DNA of 64,000 nt from Chlorobaculum sp. 24CR (GTDB lineage: Bacteria > Bacteroidota > Chlorobiia > Chlorobiales > Chlorobiaceae), in the NCBI RefSeq assembly GCF_004118635.1, contig NZ_SDGU01000025.1, positions 1-64,000 on the forward strand, in the 5' to 3' direction. The notes below the pieces were generated by a model, which made no database searches, was not told the origin of the DNA, and saw only the letters and a list, made by a program, of their open reading frames with translations. Shown piece after piece: positions 63,074 through 64,000 of the stretch (within the stretch, counting starts at the first letter, position 1; every line of letters begins with the position of its first letter). Position numbers and translations under genes: made by a program.

Positions 63074-64000
63074 ATGAGTGATGAGGTAGCATCGAGCCAG
63101 GGTCGGTCATCCGAGTTCATCGTCAGTGCGCAAAAGCACAAGATTCAGAAAATCAAGCAGAAAACCGGCGAGGCGACCCTGCTCCTGATTGCGTCTTTTG
63201 TGGCGATAGTTGTTCTGTTCATCTTCTATTTTGTCGCCCGCGACGCCATTCCATTCTTTCGGCTGCGAGGCTTCGCCGAATTTTTCACCAGCCCTGAGTG
63301 GTATCCGGCTGACGATCCGCCGCACTTCGGCGCTTTGGCCATCATTTACGGCAGCCTCATGGTGACGCTCGGTTCGGCGCTGATCGCCGTGCCGATGGGC
63401 GTGATCGCCTCGATCTGCCTCTCCGATATTCTTCCATTCTCGGTTCGCCAGTTGGTCAAGCCGGTCATCGAAATGCTGGCGGCGATTCCGTCGGTCGCCT
63501 TCGGATTTTTTGCCCTCGTCGTTTTCGCGCCGCTGCTTCAGAACCAGGGCGGCCCTATCCTGATGTGGACCTGGTGGGTCATCGCAGCGCCGTTCCTCTT
63601 GCTCTTCGTTATAGTGGTGTCGGAACTTCTGACGTCGTCGATTACCAAAGAGTCGATGAAAAAGCCGGTCAAAATGGCGCTTTCCACCGTTTTCGGGCTG
63701 CTGGCGATTCTGCTGCTCTACGTTGTCGGTCAGCATCTGCAAGGGCTGGTTATCATGAGCGGCACCAACGCGCTGAACGTTTCGATCATCCTGAGCTTCA
63801 TGGCTTTACCCACCATCGTCAGCGTTTCGGAGGACGCGCTCCAGGCGGTTGGTCGCGAGCTTCGCGAGGGGAGTTACGCGCTTGGCGCGACCAGAGCCGA
63901 AACCATCATCAAAACGATTCTGCCTGCGGCCAGCAGCGGTATTCTCGCCGCGGTCATTCTCGGCATCATGCGCGCCCTCGGTGAAACGATGGTGGTCTGG
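63074..64000 (+). CDS. pstC: Phosphate ABC transporter permease PstC (partial)
   Basis: 309 codons are present and the frame is open at the right edge. Membrane spans are evident (ATLLLIASFVAIVVLFIFYF near residue 34, then IIYGSLMVTLGSALIAVPMG and others). The permease coupling region GRELREGSYALGATRAETI and the end LGIMRALGETM are typical of PstC. The ATG at 63074 overlaps the stop of a 21-codon upstream frame (63012-63077); no strong ribosome-binding site is seen, so the exact start is uncertain. Confidence 0.9.
   Translation, partial: MSDEVASSQGRSSEFIVSAQKHKIQKIKQKTGEATLLLIASFVAIVVLFIFYFVARDAIPFFRLRGFAEFFTSPEWYPADDPPHFGALAIIYGSLMVTLGSALIAVPMGVIASICLSDILPFSVRQLVKPVIEMLAAIPSVAFGFFALVVFAPLLQNQGGPILMWTWWVIAAPFLLLFVIVVSELLTSSITKESMKKPVKMALSTVFGLLAILLLYVVGQHLQGLVIMSGTNALNVSIILSFMALPTIVSVSEDALQAVGRELREGSYALGATRAETIIKTILPAASSGILAAVILGIMRALGETMVVW

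Overview
The window looks like a chromosome segment of a green sulfur bacterium (Chlorobiota, most like Chlorobaculum/Chlorobium). The reasons are a dissimilatory sulfur-oxidation block (dsrL end, dsrEFH, a TauE/SafE exporter, dsrE2, sat, aprBA, qmoABC) in one run, a moderately high GC content, and a general gene set typical of that group. No rRNA, tRNA, CRISPR array, integrase or transposase was seen. Genus is an inference from gene content and protein similarity by eye; no search was run.

Layout. (1) 1-12.7 kb, plus strand: sulfur oxidation. DsrEFH is the sulfur-relay complex of the reverse sulfite reductase pathway. Sat, AprBA and QmoABC carry sulfite oxidation through APS to sulfate with electrons delivered to the menaquinone pool. 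(2) 12.7-19.2 kb: a mixed stretch with a small zinc-ribbon protein, a YkgJ-type cysteine-cluster protein, another DsrE-like protein, a divergent TrpD paralogue next to a zinc alcohol dehydrogenase, a PEP-CTERM surface protein, a small unknown and a Nudix hydrolase. (3) 19.3-45.2 kb, minus strand: a complete-looking extracellular contractile injection system (eCIS, PVC/Afp-like) operon of 17 genes. In transcription order these are cap (DUF4255), unknown, sheath, two tube proteins, DUF5908, LysM, VgrG-like spike, PAAR tip, gp25, two large baseplate proteins, a 918-residue unknown, tape measure, a 1215-residue DUF4157 protein that is the best cargo candidate, a small unknown and an AAA+ ATPase. 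This is the most striking system in the window. (4) 45.7-48.8 kb: TrmH and two tandem metallophosphoesterases. (5) 48.9-56.0 kb, minus strand: ppk1 with a cysteine-ladder repeat protein, a CHAD protein and a ParA-type ATPase, preceded by a HAD phosphatase and a methyltransferase. (6) 56.3-64.0 kb, plus strand: an acyltransferase plus GNAT pair, two tandem porins, two tandem PstS proteins and the start of pstC, which runs off the window.

How it fits together. The left part is energy metabolism on reduced sulfur. The right part has a phosphate theme: polyphosphate kinase with a polyphosphate-binding CHAD protein, two outer-membrane porins that may belong to the phosphate system, and periplasmic phosphate binding and uptake. 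A perfect two-copy 11-bp direct repeat upstream of the first porin has Pho-box-like geometry. Between them sits the injection system. It has all core structural parts of a contractile particle but no recognisable tail fibre, so its target and mode of action (released, anchored or cytoplasmic) are open.

Small palindromic repeats built on TATAGG/TATAAG words occur in at least five intergenic spots. One lies inside the injection-system operon between the PAAR and gp25 genes.
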